From Dinoroseobacter sp. (GTDB taxonomy: Bacteria > Pseudomonadota > Alphaproteobacteria > Rhodobacterales > Rhodobacteraceae): a stretch of DNA of 52,168 nt. This document shows positions 1 to 8,900 of the stretch, in pieces. Below the pieces are notes generated by a model. The model made no database searches. It saw only the letters and a program-made list of their open reading frames with translations, and was not told where the DNA came from. Location of the stretch: the NCBI GenBank assembly GCA_030066795.1, contig JASJAW010000010.1, forward strand, positions 1-52,168, written 5' to 3'. A program made the position numbers and the translations under genes. Numbering within the stretch: the first letter of the stretch is position 1; every line of letters begins with the position of its first letter.

Positions 1-2
1 CC

Positions 3-1403
3 TACGAACCGCTTCATCTTTGCAGGGTGAGACGTTTGGGTGGAAGTACCGGCCGACAGGGATGGGGAGCTTGGTGTAAGACGCTTTGCCGAGAAGACTT
101 CAAGGCCCGTTCAGATATTCCTTACAGTGGCTGGCCTATCAAATTCGAAGAGATGGTTCCCCACTATCGGAGGGCATTCGAGACTTGTGGCTTTACCGAC
201 CTTGACTCAGAGGCTTGGTTCGAAAAGCCCAATGGGAAGACCGGCGAAGTTGGTTTAGAGCACGCGTTTCTTGCGCCTTTGAATGACTTTGCTGATGGGT
301 GGAAGTCATTGTCGGACGCCGGCCAACAAAACCTGACTCTCTTCTATAACGCAACAGTCACCGAGCTTCACACCGAGGGCACCGCCGAAGTCGTGAATTC
401 AGTGGAATTCTCGGACGGTCGACGAAGGCATCGCCTAACACCAAAGGTGGTCGTTCTGGCAACGGGTGGTATTGAGAACGCAAGACTTTTGCTACTTTCC
501 GATCGCACGCACACGCGTGGACTCGGCAACAGCCGAGATCTTGTCGGTCGTTTCTTTATGGAGCATCCGCGCTTCAGATGGGGTCATATCACGACAGGCG
601 CTCAGAACACCGAGCTCGTCGATTTGGACCCATCAGAGATCAATCGAAGTGGACAGGGCCTTCCAGCTGAAATCGTGATGCGACTGCGCAAAGGGCTTGT
701 GCTGTCACCGAGCTTGCGTGAACGAGAGGGCTTACTGGCCTCCCGAAGCTGGCTGCAACCTGTGCCCGAAGTTGGAGAGGGCAAGGGCGCAATTGCGCTC
801 CGAGAAGCTGGTTTCTGGCTCGCCAAAGGGCGCCAACCCGCTCATCCCGTCAAATCGTTTCTGACGATGGCGAGACATCCGGTTGATACGGCCAGAGCTT
901 TGTCGTTTTACAAAGGACCATCGGTCCGAAGACTGGAAGCGAAAAACTTTTGTTTTAACTCAATATTTGAGCAGGCCCCGCAGCCAGATAGCTATGTCAC
1001 TCTTTCGAAGAAACGCGACAAACTCGGGCGAAGACAGGCCTCACTTCACTGGCGCATCAACGAACAAACCCGCGATACAGTGCGGCGCACTCAGACCATC
1101 CTTGCCGATTACCTGCGAGGTCTTGGACATAAAGTCGACCTCACCCGATCGTCCGGGGAAGACGGAGAGATGGTCAAGGCGAGTTGGGTGCGCCATCACA
1201 TGGGAACAACCCGCATGAGTCAGAGTCCGTCAGATGGCGTGGTTGATACTTCGTTGCGCGTTCACGGGATGCACAATCTTTTCATTGCCGGATCGTCTGT
1301 CTTTCCAACAGTTGGAAACGACATGCCGACCCTAACAGCCATCGCTCTCGCGCATCGTTTGTCGGATGAACTCGAACACCTCTTGGACAACCAGAAGGTT
1401 TGA
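3..1403 (+). CDS. GMC-family FAD oxidoreductase, 3' part (cut by left window edge)
   Basis: This is the C-terminal part, about 466 codons, of a glucose-methanol-choline family flavoprotein that oxidises an alcohol or sugar using FAD. The frame is open to the first base, and the first visible residues (RRLGGSTGRQGWGAWC) match the family's RxxGGSTxxWGG.C segment. The N-terminal FAD Rossmann motif therefore lies outside the window, and the GTG at 27 is not the true start. The motif VLATGGIENARLLL near residue 155 is the typical second FAD signature. The C-terminus carries HHMGTTRM and NDMPTLTAIALAHR, the GMC_oxred_C segment with the active-site His and the Asn/Thr positions. It ends about 100 bp from the convergent cbpM. 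The substrate cannot be read from the sequence; sugar dehydrogenase-like homologues are the closest by motif. Confidence 0.85.
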   Translation, partial: YEPLHLCRVRRLGGSTGRQGWGAWCKTLCREDFKARSDIPYSGWPIKFEEMVPHYRRAFETCGFTDLDSEAWFEKPNGKTGEVGLEHAFLAPLNDFADGWKSLSDAGQQNLTLFYNATVTELHTEGTAEVVNSVEFSDGRRRHRLTPKVVVLATGGIENARLLLLSDRTHTRGLGNSRDLVGRFFMEHPRFRWGHITTGAQNTELVDLDPSEINRSGQGLPAEIVMRLRKGLVLSPSLREREGLLASRSWLQPVPEVGEGKGAIALREAGFWLAKGRQPAHPVKSFLTMARHPVDTARALSFYKGPSVRRLEAKNFCFNSIFEQAPQPDSYVTLSKKRDKLGRRQASLHWRINEQTRDTVRRTQTILADYLRGLGHKVDLTRSSGEDGEMVKASWVRHHMGTTRMSQSPSDGVVDTSLRVHGMHNLFIAGSSVFPTVGNDMPTLTAIALAHRLSDELEHLLDNQKV

Positions 1404-1432
1404 CGACAACCTGACCAGCGGACTCTTGTGTG

Positions 1433-1445
1433 CCCGCGAAGCGGG
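1433..1445 (+). terminator. Weak hairpin between convergent GMC gene and cbpM
   Basis: CCCGC-GAA-GCGGG forms a 5 bp stem followed by TTGTGT. It lies 30 bp after the oxidoreductase stop, between convergent genes. The stem is short and the T-tract poor, so this is only a candidate terminator. Confidence 0.3.
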
Positions 1446-1504
1446 TTGTGTCGCGGTATAACGCCTGACTTCTGACATCGGCCGGAGGATCATCAAAGCG
1501 CAGC

Positions 1505-1843
1505 TTAGTCGTCCGCCTCTGTCCGCCGGCGCACTGCAGCCAGAACCGTGCGGCGAAACTCCACAGGCTGTTCGTCGAGTACTTCCGACAAAATGCGCAG
1601 GTCTCGTCGTGTACGGTGCAGGTTGTCGATCAGCGTGAGCACGGTCGGCATCACATCCGCTGGCAAGGCCATGTCTTTGCGCAGGTCGCAGATCAGGTGG
1701 AGGCGCGCCACGTCAAGGTCATCGAAGACAGGCCCGCTTTCGCCCTGCGCGGGGCGCACCCACCCTTCGCGAACCCACAGACGGAGTTCTCGAAGGGTCA
1801 CCCGCTCAACACGGGCGACGACAGCGCGCTCATCAAGCCTCAT
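1505..1843 (-). CDS. cbpM: Chaperone modulatory protein CbpM
   Basis: A 112-residue MerR-like helix-turn-helix protein of the CbpM family. Family members bind the J-domain of CbpA and inhibit its co-chaperone activity. The N-terminal half has the winged-helix pattern (TLRELRLWVREGWVRPAQ) followed by DLDVARLHLICDLRKDM, the segment that in MerR relatives follows the DNA-binding helices. The C-terminal half is helical (IDNLHRTRRDLRILSEVL). Its ATG overlaps the stop of the upstream cbpA by 4 nt (ATGA at 1840-1843), so the two are translationally coupled, as expected for a protein that acts stoichiometrically on CbpA. Confidence 0.9.
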   Translation of the reverse strand: MRLDERAVVARVERVTLRELRLWVREGWVRPAQGESGPVFDDLDVARLHLICDLRKDMALPADVMPTVLTLIDNLHRTRRDLRILSEVLDEQPVEFRRTVLAAVRRRTEADD

Positions 1844-2781
1844 GTCTTCCTCCTAAGATCCTTGCGCGGGTCGAAGCCGGACGCGGAGCGCCAGTTTTCT
1901 GCAAGGCTGCGCATCTCGTCATCGATTGATTTGGGCAAGACGATCTTAAGCCGGACAAATTGATCACCGGCCGAACCGCCTGTCACGATGCCCCTGCCTT
2001 TCAACCTGAGCCGCTGCCCCGAAGACGCTCCTTGGGGGATTGTCATGGCAACATTGCCTGAAAGGGTCGGCACATCCACTTTCGCGCCAAGAACAGCTTC
2101 GTCGAATGTAATGGGCAATTCAATCTCGATATCCGCGCCATCGCGTTCGAAAACCGGATGCGGAGAGACCGAGATCGCGACCAGAGCGTCTCCGGGAGCG
2201 CCCTGCCCCATGCCAGGGGCGCCCTTGCCCCGCAATCTGAGTGTCTGCCCATCCCGGACACCGGCTGGGATCGTGATCTCGATCGATCGACCGTCGGGCA
2301 TCGTCACGGTACGCTTCCCCCCCCGCGCGGCATCCATAAAATCGATATTGAGTTGATACCTCAGGTCGCCGCCACGGGCATGGAACTGCCGGGCGCCGGT
2401 GCCCTGCCGCCGACCGAATAGGTCCGAGAAAAGGTCAGATAGATCTTCTTCCGATCCAGTGCTGAAGCCGCGTGCAAAGTCGCCCGCCTGATCGTAGCGC
2501 CCTGCCCCATCTTGCCCGGAGTATTGATGATAATACTGCCTTTGCGGACGTTCCTGACCACTGGCGTCGATTTCACCAGCATCAAACCGTCGGCGTTTCT
2601 CCGGATCGCCGAGCAAATCATGCGCCGCAGAAACCGCCTGAAACTCTTCCTGTTTGTCGGGATCATCGGGATGAAGATCCGGATGAAGGGTTTTGGCAAG
2701 CTTGCGATACGCTTTCTTGATCTCCTCGGGCGTCGCTGTTTTCGGGACGCCGAGGGTCTTGTAAGGATCATCACTGGTCAT
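1840..2781 (-). CDS. cbpA: CbpA-type DnaJ co-chaperone
   Basis: A 313-residue class II J-domain protein that delivers clients to DnaK. The J-domain spans about residues 4-70 with HPD at 33-35. A Gly/Ser-rich linker with YYHQYSGQDG follows, then two beta-sandwich substrate-binding domains without a zinc finger (GGDLRYQLNIDFMDAARGGK ... IPAGVRDGQTLRLRGKG ... LPITFDEAVLGAKVDVPTL). Absence of the Cys-rich zinc domain separates CbpA from DnaJ. The longest frame opens at 2877, but homology starts at the ATG at 2781, where MTSDDPYKTLGV is the normal beginning. It lies 99 bp downstream of phaC in the same orientation and is coupled to cbpM. Confidence 0.92.
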   Translation of the reverse strand: MTSDDPYKTLGVPKTATPEEIKKAYRKLAKTLHPDLHPDDPDKQEEFQAVSAAHDLLGDPEKRRRFDAGEIDASGQERPQRQYYHQYSGQDGAGRYDQAGDFARGFSTGSEEDLSDLFSDLFGRRQGTGARQFHARGGDLRYQLNIDFMDAARGGKRTVTMPDGRSIEITIPAGVRDGQTLRLRGKGAPGMGQGAPGDALVAISVSPHPVFERDGADIEIELPITFDEAVLGAKVDVPTLSGNVAMTIPQGASSGQRLRLKGRGIVTGGSAGDQFVRLKIVLPKSIDDEMRSLAENWRSASGFDPRKDLRRKT

Positions 2782-2880
2782 CGTCGAGAACCATAGCACA
2801 ATACCTTGCCCTGACCGACACGGTTTGAGCCGCAAGGTGCGTCGACTTTCGCGCACCCGGTGCAATGAAGCAGCCACAGC

Positions 2881-4692
2881 TCAATCTTGAAAAACATAAC
2901 TGCCGGGCGCGTCACATATGGGTAAAAGGCCTTGCGACGGTGCACCCATCGTCGGGGGCGCAACAAGAGCTCCGTCGCTCTCTTCCAACCATTGGATCCA
3001 AGCTGTCCACCAAGATCCGTTTATCGGATCATGCGCTTCGAGCCATCGGTCAGGTCCCACATAGAGGTCGTCGCCATGCCGGCGCCCGATGCGATAGTGG
3101 CGGCCCGGATGGCCCGGTTCGTTGACGATACCGCCGTTGTGGCCGCTGCTCGACAAGACGAACGTCAAATCTGTTTCTGTGAACAGCGCAGCTTTGTAGA
3201 CAGACCGCCATGGCGCAATATGGTCCCGCTCGGTTCCAACAACGAACATGCGCGCCGTGATATCTTTCAGCGCAATCACGGGCCCTTCGACCGCAAAACG
3301 ACCTGCTGTGAGACGGTTCTCAAGGAACAGGCTGCGCAAGTACTCCGAATGCATACGCGCGGGCATCCGGGTCGTATCACCATTCCACACTCCAAGGTCC
3401 GTGGGCAAATCCTCGCGGCCCAAAAAGTAGCGATGCACCGCACGGGTATAGATGAGGTCCTCCGCGCGGATTGCCGCGAAAGTGCGGGCCATTTGCGGTC
3501 GGTCCAGATACCCCTGATCCCACATCAGGTCTTCGAGGAAAGAGATCTGGCTCTCATCCAGAAACAGCAGCAACTCGCCAGCCTCAGTGAAATCAACCTG
3601 CGCGGCCATCAGCGTGATACTGGCTAACCGGTCATCGCTGTCCCGCGCCATTGTCGCCGCGGCGATGGCGAGCATAGTACCGCCCAGACAGTAGCCATTT
3701 GCATGAATCTTCGCGTTAGGTACGATTTTCTCAATAGTATCAATTGCTGCCATTACACCGCGTCGCCGGTAATCTTCTAGCGACAGCTCTGCCTGCTCCA
3801 CGGTGGGGTTGCACCACGACATCGCAAATACCGTGAAGCCGTTCTGCACCAAGTGATTAATGAGCGAGTTGTGAGGCGAAAGATCCAGAATATAGTATTT
3901 CATGATCCACGCAGGAATTATCAGAACCGGATCAGGGTGAACCTGATCGGTTAGCGGCGCATACTGGATCAGTTCGAAAATGTCGTTTCGGTAGACCACC
4001 TTGCCCGGGGTGCAGGCCAAATCCTTGCCGACCTGATAGCCTTCGGGGGCCGGTCTGCGCGATTGCGTAACTGTCTGCACATAATCGTTCCAGAAATTCC
4101 ACGCTCCGTTTATCAGGTTCTGCCCACTGGCCCGAACTGTCTCCTCTATGATCTCGGGGTTCATCCATGGAATATTAGACGGCGACGCAACATCCAGCAT
4201 CTGTCTGGCGAGAAATTCGAGACGATCCGTGTCTTGTGCTTCCATGCCGCTGATATTTCGCGTTGCGGCCTGCCACCAATTCTGCGTTGCCAGAAAACCC
4301 TGCTTCCAGAAACTGAATGGGGGCATGTCCCACCCTGAGTGTCGGAATCTCGGGTCTTGCGGTCGGGGCTGGAATGGTTGTTCTGGTCGCTTTCCCAGGC
4401 TTTGTTGCATTGCGTAACCGGCCAGCCTTTGCGCGTCTTTCACGGCGTGCAGCAACAACTCTGTCTGACGACCGGGCGCGCGTGCGGTATGGATGGCCCA
4501 GTCGCTCCATGCTCTGGACACCGCAAAGGGCGAAACGCCCCCCGTCAGACGCGCCACCGACGAATGCAACCGGCGATCAAAATGGGTGAAGCCACTGCTG
4601 CCATTCTTCTGCGGCACAACAGCAGGCAGCTGATGCGGTGACAGCAGTGGTACGGCTCGGGTGGCAGGTTTCTGGTTTTCCGGGTGTGCCAT
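2881..4692 (-). CDS. phaC: Class I-type poly(3-hydroxyalkanoate) synthase
   Basis: Polymerises hydroxyacyl-CoA into polyhydroxyalkanoate storage granules. The N-terminus has the short PHBC_N segment (FDRRLHSSVARLTGG near residue 40), then the PhaC_N domain and an alpha/beta-hydrolase core. The lipase-like box is GYCLGG with the catalytic Cys at about 335, Asp in GTERDHIAPW at about 490 and His in SSGHNGGIVN at about 518, which is the full synthase triad. The 603-residue length fits class I. I chose the ATG at 4692, just before the Ala/Pro-rich leader; the alternative ATG at 4740 would add 16 residues. No phasin or PhaR is in the window. Placement beside stress chaperones and FNR-like boxes suggests polymer synthesis under redox imbalance. 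Confidence 0.9.
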   Translation of the reverse strand: MAHPENQKPATRAVPLLSPHQLPAVVPQKNGSSGFTHFDRRLHSSVARLTGGVSPFAVSRAWSDWAIHTARAPGRQTELLLHAVKDAQRLAGYAMQQSLGKRPEQPFQPRPQDPRFRHSGWDMPPFSFWKQGFLATQNWWQAATRNISGMEAQDTDRLEFLARQMLDVASPSNIPWMNPEIIEETVRASGQNLINGAWNFWNDYVQTVTQSRRPAPEGYQVGKDLACTPGKVVYRNDIFELIQYAPLTDQVHPDPVLIIPAWIMKYYILDLSPHNSLINHLVQNGFTVFAMSWCNPTVEQAELSLEDYRRRGVMAAIDTIEKIVPNAKIHANGYCLGGTMLAIAAATMARDSDDRLASITLMAAQVDFTEAGELLLFLDESQISFLEDLMWDQGYLDRPQMARTFAAIRAEDLIYTRAVHRYFLGREDLPTDLGVWNGDTTRMPARMHSEYLRSLFLENRLTAGRFAVEGPVIALKDITARMFVVGTERDHIAPWRSVYKAALFTETDLTFVLSSSGHNGGIVNEPGHPGRHYRIGRRHGDDLYVGPDRWLEAHDPINGSWWTAWIQWLEESDGALVAPPTMGAPSQGLLPICDAPGSYVFQD

Positions 4693-4895
4693 GGTTGCGA
4701 CCGTTCTAGGCGCTGGGTGGGAGTCGATGCTGCGGCACATTATACGTGAAAACAGCTGATCGCCTCAGTGCAACTTCCAAGTCTCGGACTAAAATTTACC
4801 AATCAGCGGGAACCATTGTGGCACTCCCCCTCGATGATCGCCCTGCTGCCCTGCCGATTGCCAAAATGCGTCCACGTCAGGGGCGCATCAAAAAC

Positions 4896-4909
4896 CTGAT
4901 GCATGTCAA
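4896..4909. promoter_or_regulatory. FNR/CRP-type box A
   Basis: CTGAT-GCAT-GTCAA matches TTGAY-N4-RTCAA at nine of ten defined positions. It lies in the divergent region between phaC and the SnoaL-like gene. Its centre is about 65 bp upstream of the ATG at 4968, a spacing repeated at boxes B, C and F. A GATACG hexamer near 4931 could be the -10. Confidence 0.5.
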
Positions 4910-4967
4910 CGGCAGCGCCTCATCTCTCAAGATACGCTCCCGGCACTCATTTCCAGGGAGGAGAGCG

Positions 4968-5408
4968 ATGATTAGAAGAAGATTTTCAATCTTGGTTTTG
5001 GCAATTGCTTGTGCCAGCCACGGCTTATCGAATGCGTCATTCGCTGACACCGCCACTGACAAAGCTGCAATTCTTGAGATCTGGTCCACCTACAGTTCCT
5101 CCAGAGTGGCGGGAGATGCCGCAACGTGGCTGAACCTTTTGGACAAGAAGGGCATTCGAATGCCACCCGGGGTACCCGCATTGGATTACAAAACATTTGC
5201 CCCCGGAACGCCGGAACGCTTCGCCAAGCCACCGGCTTCAATGGAAATCAACGCCGAGGAAATAGTTGTTACAGGAGACTGGGCGTATTCTCGCGGTACA
5301 TTCACTGTGAACGAGGCGGTCGAAGGGAAGTTCCTTTCAATTCTGCGTCGTCAAGAAGACGGGTCTTGGCGCATCTACCGCGATGCTTTCAACTTCAATT
5401 CGGAGTGA
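4968..5408 (+). CDS. Secreted SnoaL/DUF4440-like (NTF2-fold) protein
   Basis: A 146-residue protein with a Sec signal peptide (RRRFSILVLAIACASHGLSN, cleavage near the FADT segment). One NTF2-like domain follows. The pattern AAILEIWSTYSSSRVAGDAATWLNLL at its start and the closing strands LSILRRQEDGSWRIYRDAFN are typical of SnoaL/DUF4440 folds. The family holds enzymes and pure ligand binders; no catalytic assignment is possible here. I chose the ATG at 4968 because GGGAGGAGAG lies 7 nt upstream and the signal peptide begins there; the frame is open back to 4746. It stands just before a cytochrome c gene and behind FNR-like box A, so a periplasmic role in the same stress response is likely. Confidence 0.75.
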   Translation: MIRRRFSILVLAIACASHGLSNASFADTATDKAAILEIWSTYSSSRVAGDAATWLNLLDKKGIRMPPGVPALDYKTFAPGTPERFAKPPASMEINAEEIVVTGDWAYSRGTFTVNEAVEGKFLSILRRQEDGSWRIYRDAFNFNSE

Positions 5409-5514
5409 CCCAAGTCTGTGCCGCCGTGTCGGCCGCACAAGCCTCTTTTTGATGCGTCCAGGTGTCCACCTCACGGTGGGAATGGCGGCCTCTTCGCATT
5501 GCTCAAAGCTCAGG

Positions 5515-5528
5515 TTGATCTTGCTCAA
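5515..5528. promoter_or_regulatory. FNR/CRP-type box B, upstream of cytochrome c
   Basis: TTGAT-CTTG-CTCAA matches the FNR consensus at nine of ten positions. Its centre is about 69 bp before the ATG at 5591. CATACT at 5550-5555 is a plausible -10, placing the box near -41.5 of the predicted start site, which is the class II activation geometry. Confidence 0.6.
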
Positions 5529-5590
5529 GGCGTCGAGCACCAAGATCTGCATACTTCTAACCCTTCATGCGATCTGAGGGGAGGAGAGAC

Positions 5591-6001
5591 ATGAAAAGGC
5601 TATTCTTGGCAGTTGTTATCGCAACTGGCGCTGGCCCGGCGCATGCTCAGGACATCTCTCTGGGCGAATACGAGTACCGGAACAGTTGTGCCGCTTGTCA
5701 TGGCGCGGAGGGACGCGGCAATGGGCCCGTTTCGGCGCACATGTCGAAGCCGGCACCAAACTTGAGGACACTTTCGTCCGATAACGGGGGAGTATTTCCG
5801 GTGAGCCGCGTTTACGAGGTGATTGATGGCAGCGCGGGGGTTGGAGCCCATGGGATGATGGACATGCCCGTTTGGGGCTACCGTTTCACCCAACGCGTCG
5901 GCTCTGAAGATACGGATTTTTCGGCTGATGACGTGAGTAACTATGCACGCATCCGTATTTTGGCGGTGATCGATCACCTCGCCGGCCTGCAGGACGGTTA
6001 A
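5591..6001 (+). CDS. Periplasmic monohaem cytochrome c (class I)
   Basis: A 136-residue secreted c-type cytochrome. The signal peptide ends near AHAQD, the haem motif CAACH is at about residues 36-40, and a distal Met ligand is likely in DMPVWGYRF. The protein is a clear paralogue of the product of 7389-7781: both share the layout CxxCHG...GxGP...DNGVFP..V...DG..GV..HG....MPxWGxRF. Start is the ATG at 5591, which has AGGGGAGGAGAG just upstream; the frame opens earlier at 5567 but without a leader sequence. It sits behind box B. A soluble electron-carrier role in low-oxygen respiration is inferred; the partner is unknown. Confidence 0.88.
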   Translation: MKRLFLAVVIATGAGPAHAQDISLGEYEYRNSCAACHGAEGRGNGPVSAHMSKPAPNLRTLSSDNGGVFPVSRVYEVIDGSAGVGAHGMMDMPVWGYRFTQRVGSEDTDFSADDVSNYARIRILAVIDHLAGLQDG

Positions 6002-6091
6002 ACACTGGCATTGAAACATCGGTTCGGGATGTAAAACGACACGAGGGCGGGCACGCCTTGTTGCGGGGATTTGGGTTGCGCGGAGAAAAAC

Positions 6092-7168
6092 ATGTCGTGG
6101 TCATTTTCTATCGGTCGGCTTCTTGGATCTGAGCTTCGTGTCCACGCCACCTTTTTCTTGCTGTTGGCCTGGATCGGAACCGCGGCGTGGCTAACGGCCG
6201 GACCAACCGCGGCGATTGTCAATGTTGGTTTCATTCTCGCACTTTTTGCCTGCGTGGTCGCGCATGAGTTCGGACATGCGCTCGCCGCGAAACGCTATGG
6301 CATTCGAACGCCAGACATCACGCTGCTGCCAATTGGCGGCATGGCGAGGCTCGAACGGATTCCGGAAAAACCAACGCATGAAATTGCAGTCGCCCTGGCC
6401 GGTCCTGCGGTCAACATCGCAATCTGGGCGAGCTTGGTGCTGATCCTTGGTGTTGAAACAAGCTGGGATGCGCTCGGAGAAATTGAGAGTACCGGCAAGG
6501 ACTTCCTCGCGCGGTTGGCGGTTGTGAATCTGTTCCTTGCGATCTTCAACATGATCCCGGCCTTCCCGATGGATGGCGGCCGGGTTTTGCGTGCAGGGCT
6601 GGCCATCTCATTGGGCCGTGTGCGCGCCACGCAAGTCGCCGCACAAGCCGGGCAAGTAATCGCCTTTATCTTTGGCTTCCTCGGTCTAACCGGCGGAAAC
6701 CCTTTACTCATTCTTATCGCGATCTTTGTCTTCGTCGCTGGCATGGCCGAAAGCTCTGACGTTGAACTCCACCACCTTGCAAAGGGCAGTCTAGCGCGCG
6801 ATGCCATGATCACGACCTACGAGCATCTATCTCCGCACGAGGCTTTACACTCTGCTGCGGCGGCTCTCGTGCGGACTACGCAGACGGAGTTTCCGGTATT
6901 GACGCAGGATGGTAAGCTGCTCGGTTTTTTGACAAAGCTGGGCATCGCGCAGCGCGCCCAAAACGACGAGCTTTCGTCCCCCATATCGTCTGCAATGGTG
7001 GCGAACATTCCGGAGGTGAACTTGCGCGATCCCTTGGAAAATGCATTGGATAGTCTTCAGAGCGCAGACGTACCAGCTGTCGCGGTCGTAGATCATGCCG
7101 GGGTTTTCCTCGGCTATATTACGCGAGAAAACATCGGCGAGTGGATGATCCTGCACCGAAATGGCTAG
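6092..7168 (+). CDS. Site-2 protease family (M50) membrane metalloprotease with CBS domains
   Basis: An intramembrane zinc metalloprotease of 358 residues. HEFGH at about 58-62 supplies two zinc His ligands and the catalytic Glu. NMIPAFPMDGGR at about 153-164 supplies the third ligand, Asp161. Roughly six hydrophobic segments fill residues 15-225. A tandem CBS region follows from about 235 to the end (MITTYEHLSPHEAL..., SSAMVANIPEVNLRD...). CBS domains sense adenine nucleotides, so activity may follow energy state. I chose the ATG at 6092 with CGGAGAAAAAC upstream over an ATG at 6071 that lacks homology. It is close behind the cytochrome c (90 bp). Substrates are unknown. Confidence 0.87.
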   Translation: MSWSFSIGRLLGSELRVHATFFLLLAWIGTAAWLTAGPTAAIVNVGFILALFACVVAHEFGHALAAKRYGIRTPDITLLPIGGMARLERIPEKPTHEIAVALAGPAVNIAIWASLVLILGVETSWDALGEIESTGKDFLARLAVVNLFLAIFNMIPAFPMDGGRVLRAGLAISLGRVRATQVAAQAGQVIAFIFGFLGLTGGNPLLILIAIFVFVAGMAESSDVELHHLAKGSLARDAMITTYEHLSPHEALHSAAAALVRTTQTEFPVLTQDGKLLGFLTKLGIAQRAQNDELSSPISSAMVANIPEVNLRDPLENALDSLQSADVPAVAVVDHAGVFLGYITRENIGEWMILHRNG

Positions 7169-7388
7169 ATCATCTTATTCTTTCGGAAATAACTCTCCTA
7201 AGGCGCAATGACAGTTCGGCACATTGCCACTTGTCCAAAAAACAAGGTCTCAGCACTGCAAGGTCAGCGGCTTCAATACCGCCGCCTTGTGGCTTCGCAG
7301 ACAAGCACCAAAGGGCAACGTCCACGAGCGCTAGAAAGCACCCCAATTAGATCCGAATACCGGTATGGGGCGCTCCCGAAACTCGCAA

Positions 7389-7781
7389 TTATTCCTGAAT
7401 AGACTCGATGTAATCGACAAGAACCGCAATTCTGCCACGCGTTACGACCTCAGCACCAAAATAGCCAAACTCTTCCCGCGCGGTCGTTGAAAAGCGTTCG
7501 CCCCATATGGGCATCGCGCCGCCGTGGCCGCGCACGCCCGAACGCCCATCCACGACCATGAAAACATCAAGGTATGGGAAGACGCCGTCATTGGCCGCGC
7601 TAAGTCCGGTGAGGCTCGGCACATCCAGATTGAGCCATTCGCTAAACGGCCCCTGCCCCATGCCACTTTCGCCATGGCAGCCAGCGCACGCAACCATGTA
7701 CTCCTGCTTCCCGGCCTCCTGCGCAGCTGCGGCACCACAGATGACTGAAAGCGCAAGAGCGCCCGTTACTAACCTTCTCAT
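7389..7781 (-). CDS. Second periplasmic monohaem cytochrome c (paralogue)
   Basis: A 130-residue secreted cytochrome c. It has a signal peptide (RRLVTGALALSVICGAAAAQ), haem motif CAGCH at about residues 32-36 and probable Met ligand in AMPIWGERF. Start is the ATG at 7781 with GGGAGGATCAA directly upstream; the open frame runs back to 8153 but that part is non-homologous. It is convergent with the M50 protease and stands behind FNR-like box C. It resembles the 5591-6001 cytochrome along its whole length, so the two derive from a duplication. Confidence 0.88.
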   Translation of the reverse strand: MRRLVTGALALSVICGAAAAQEAGKQEYMVACAGCHGESGMGQGPFSEWLNLDVPSLTGLSAANDGVFPYLDVFMVVDGRSGVRGHGGAMPIWGERFSTTAREEFGYFGAEVVTRGRIAVLVDYIESIQE

Positions 7782-7847
7782 TTGATCCTCCCGAGATTTG
7801 CTTTCCCTAACGTTTGCATAGGTTTGCTCATCCCCTCGAAAAGGTCT

Positions 7848-7861
7848 TTGCGCCAAGTCAA
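7848..7861. promoter_or_regulatory. FNR/CRP-type box C, upstream of second cytochrome c
   Basis: Read on the minus strand this is TTGAC-TTGG-CGCAA, one perfect half plus the CGCAA variant half also seen in boxes E and F. Its centre is about 73 bp upstream of the ATG at 7781. Confidence 0.5.
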
Positions 7862-7933
7862 AGCAGTGGCGACATGAGAAACTTCTAACCGTGCGCCCGA
7901 TCATTGCAGCCCTACGATGTTGGACCTGAGGTG

Positions 7934-8881
7934 CTAGCGCTTTTCTACTACGCACTCTGGCAGAAGCGCTTCGGTCATGCCGAGATCGCAAAGCGCAGTC
8001 CCTTCCGTTCCCACTGTCGCAGCAGCGGCCGCGACCCCCCATTTCAGGGCTTGCTCGGGCGGCTCTCCGCGGGAAAGCGATAGACTCAGCGCACCAACCA
8101 GCGCGTCCCCGGCCCCGATCTTGCTTCGCTCTTCGACTAATGGAGCTCGGCAAAATAACCGCTCTTGCCCACTGACCAAGAGTGAGCCCTTCGCACCATG
8201 CCCTGTTACCACGATCCGCGCCACCCCGCGGTTCACCAAATTGCTTGCAAAGGCAAAGTTCTCTTCGATGGTCTGAATCGGATGCTGTGCGGCTGTCTCG
8301 ACCTCACTGCGATCCAGCCGCAGAACATGAACCGGGCGCTTCGGAGAAGAGATCAGATGCATGAGTGGGGTCTTGGACGTATCGACCACGAGCCGGTCGG
8401 TCTGACCCTCGAGCGCGGATTGAACGCGCTGAGGAAAGTCGTCGCCCATACCCGGAGCGACACCACCACTAAGAACCACAAACCCGTTTCTCGGTGCTGC
8501 GTCCGATATCTTTAACAGTAAAGCCTCGGCCTCGTCTGACGTCACCATCTGTCCGGGGAGGCTGAAGCGATACTGTTCCCGGGTTTGTTCATCAGTGACC
8601 GCAAGGCTGTATCGCGTCTCGCCAGACATATGACAGGCCAAAGTGTTTACGCCCTCTGCTGACATGAGATCGATCAGTCGCTGCCCCATAGCGCCTCCCT
8701 CGATCACCAGAGCTGCGACCTGTCCACCTAGGCGCCCGATTACCCGCGCGACGTTCACTCCGCCGCCGCCAGGGTCAATCCTCGGGGCGCTGCAGTACAA
8801 CTTCGGCCCTGCCTCCACCTTTTCGACTGAAGCGGCGTAATCAACGGCGGGGTTCAGGGTGATCGTCAGAATTCCAGTCAC
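7934..8881 (-). CDS. pfkB: 6-phosphofructokinase II (PfkB family)
   Basis: A ribokinase-fold sugar kinase of 315 residues, predicted to phosphorylate fructose 6-phosphate. The first PfkB signature region is GGGGVNVARVIGRLGG. The second is KIGAGDALVGAL, with the catalytic Asp in GAGD. Conserved text around GPKLYCSAPRIDPGGGG and REQYRFSLPG resembles E. coli PfkB more than 1-phosphofructokinase FruK, and no fru PTS gene lies nearby. I chose the GTG at 8881, 19 bp after the upstream stop, with GAAGG in front; longer frames run into the upstream gene. Together with the host-attachment-family gene it forms an operon starting near boxes D and E. In organisms that otherwise use the Entner-Doudoroff pathway, such a kinase is often a stress-induced extra. 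Confidence 0.85.
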   Translation of the reverse strand: MTGILTITLNPAVDYAASVEKVEAGPKLYCSAPRIDPGGGGVNVARVIGRLGGQVAALVIEGGAMGQRLIDLMSAEGVNTLACHMSGETRYSLAVTDEQTREQYRFSLPGQMVTSDEAEALLLKISDAAPRNGFVVLSGGVAPGMGDDFPQRVQSALEGQTDRLVVDTSKTPLMHLISSPKRPVHVLRLDRSEVETAAQHPIQTIEENFAFASNLVNRGVARIVVTGHGAKGSLLVSGQERLFCRAPLVEERSKIGAGDALVGALSLSLSRGEPPEQALKWGVAAAAATVGTEGTALCDLGMTEALLPECVVEKR

Positions 8882-8900
8882 GGCATCAACCTTCAGGCGG

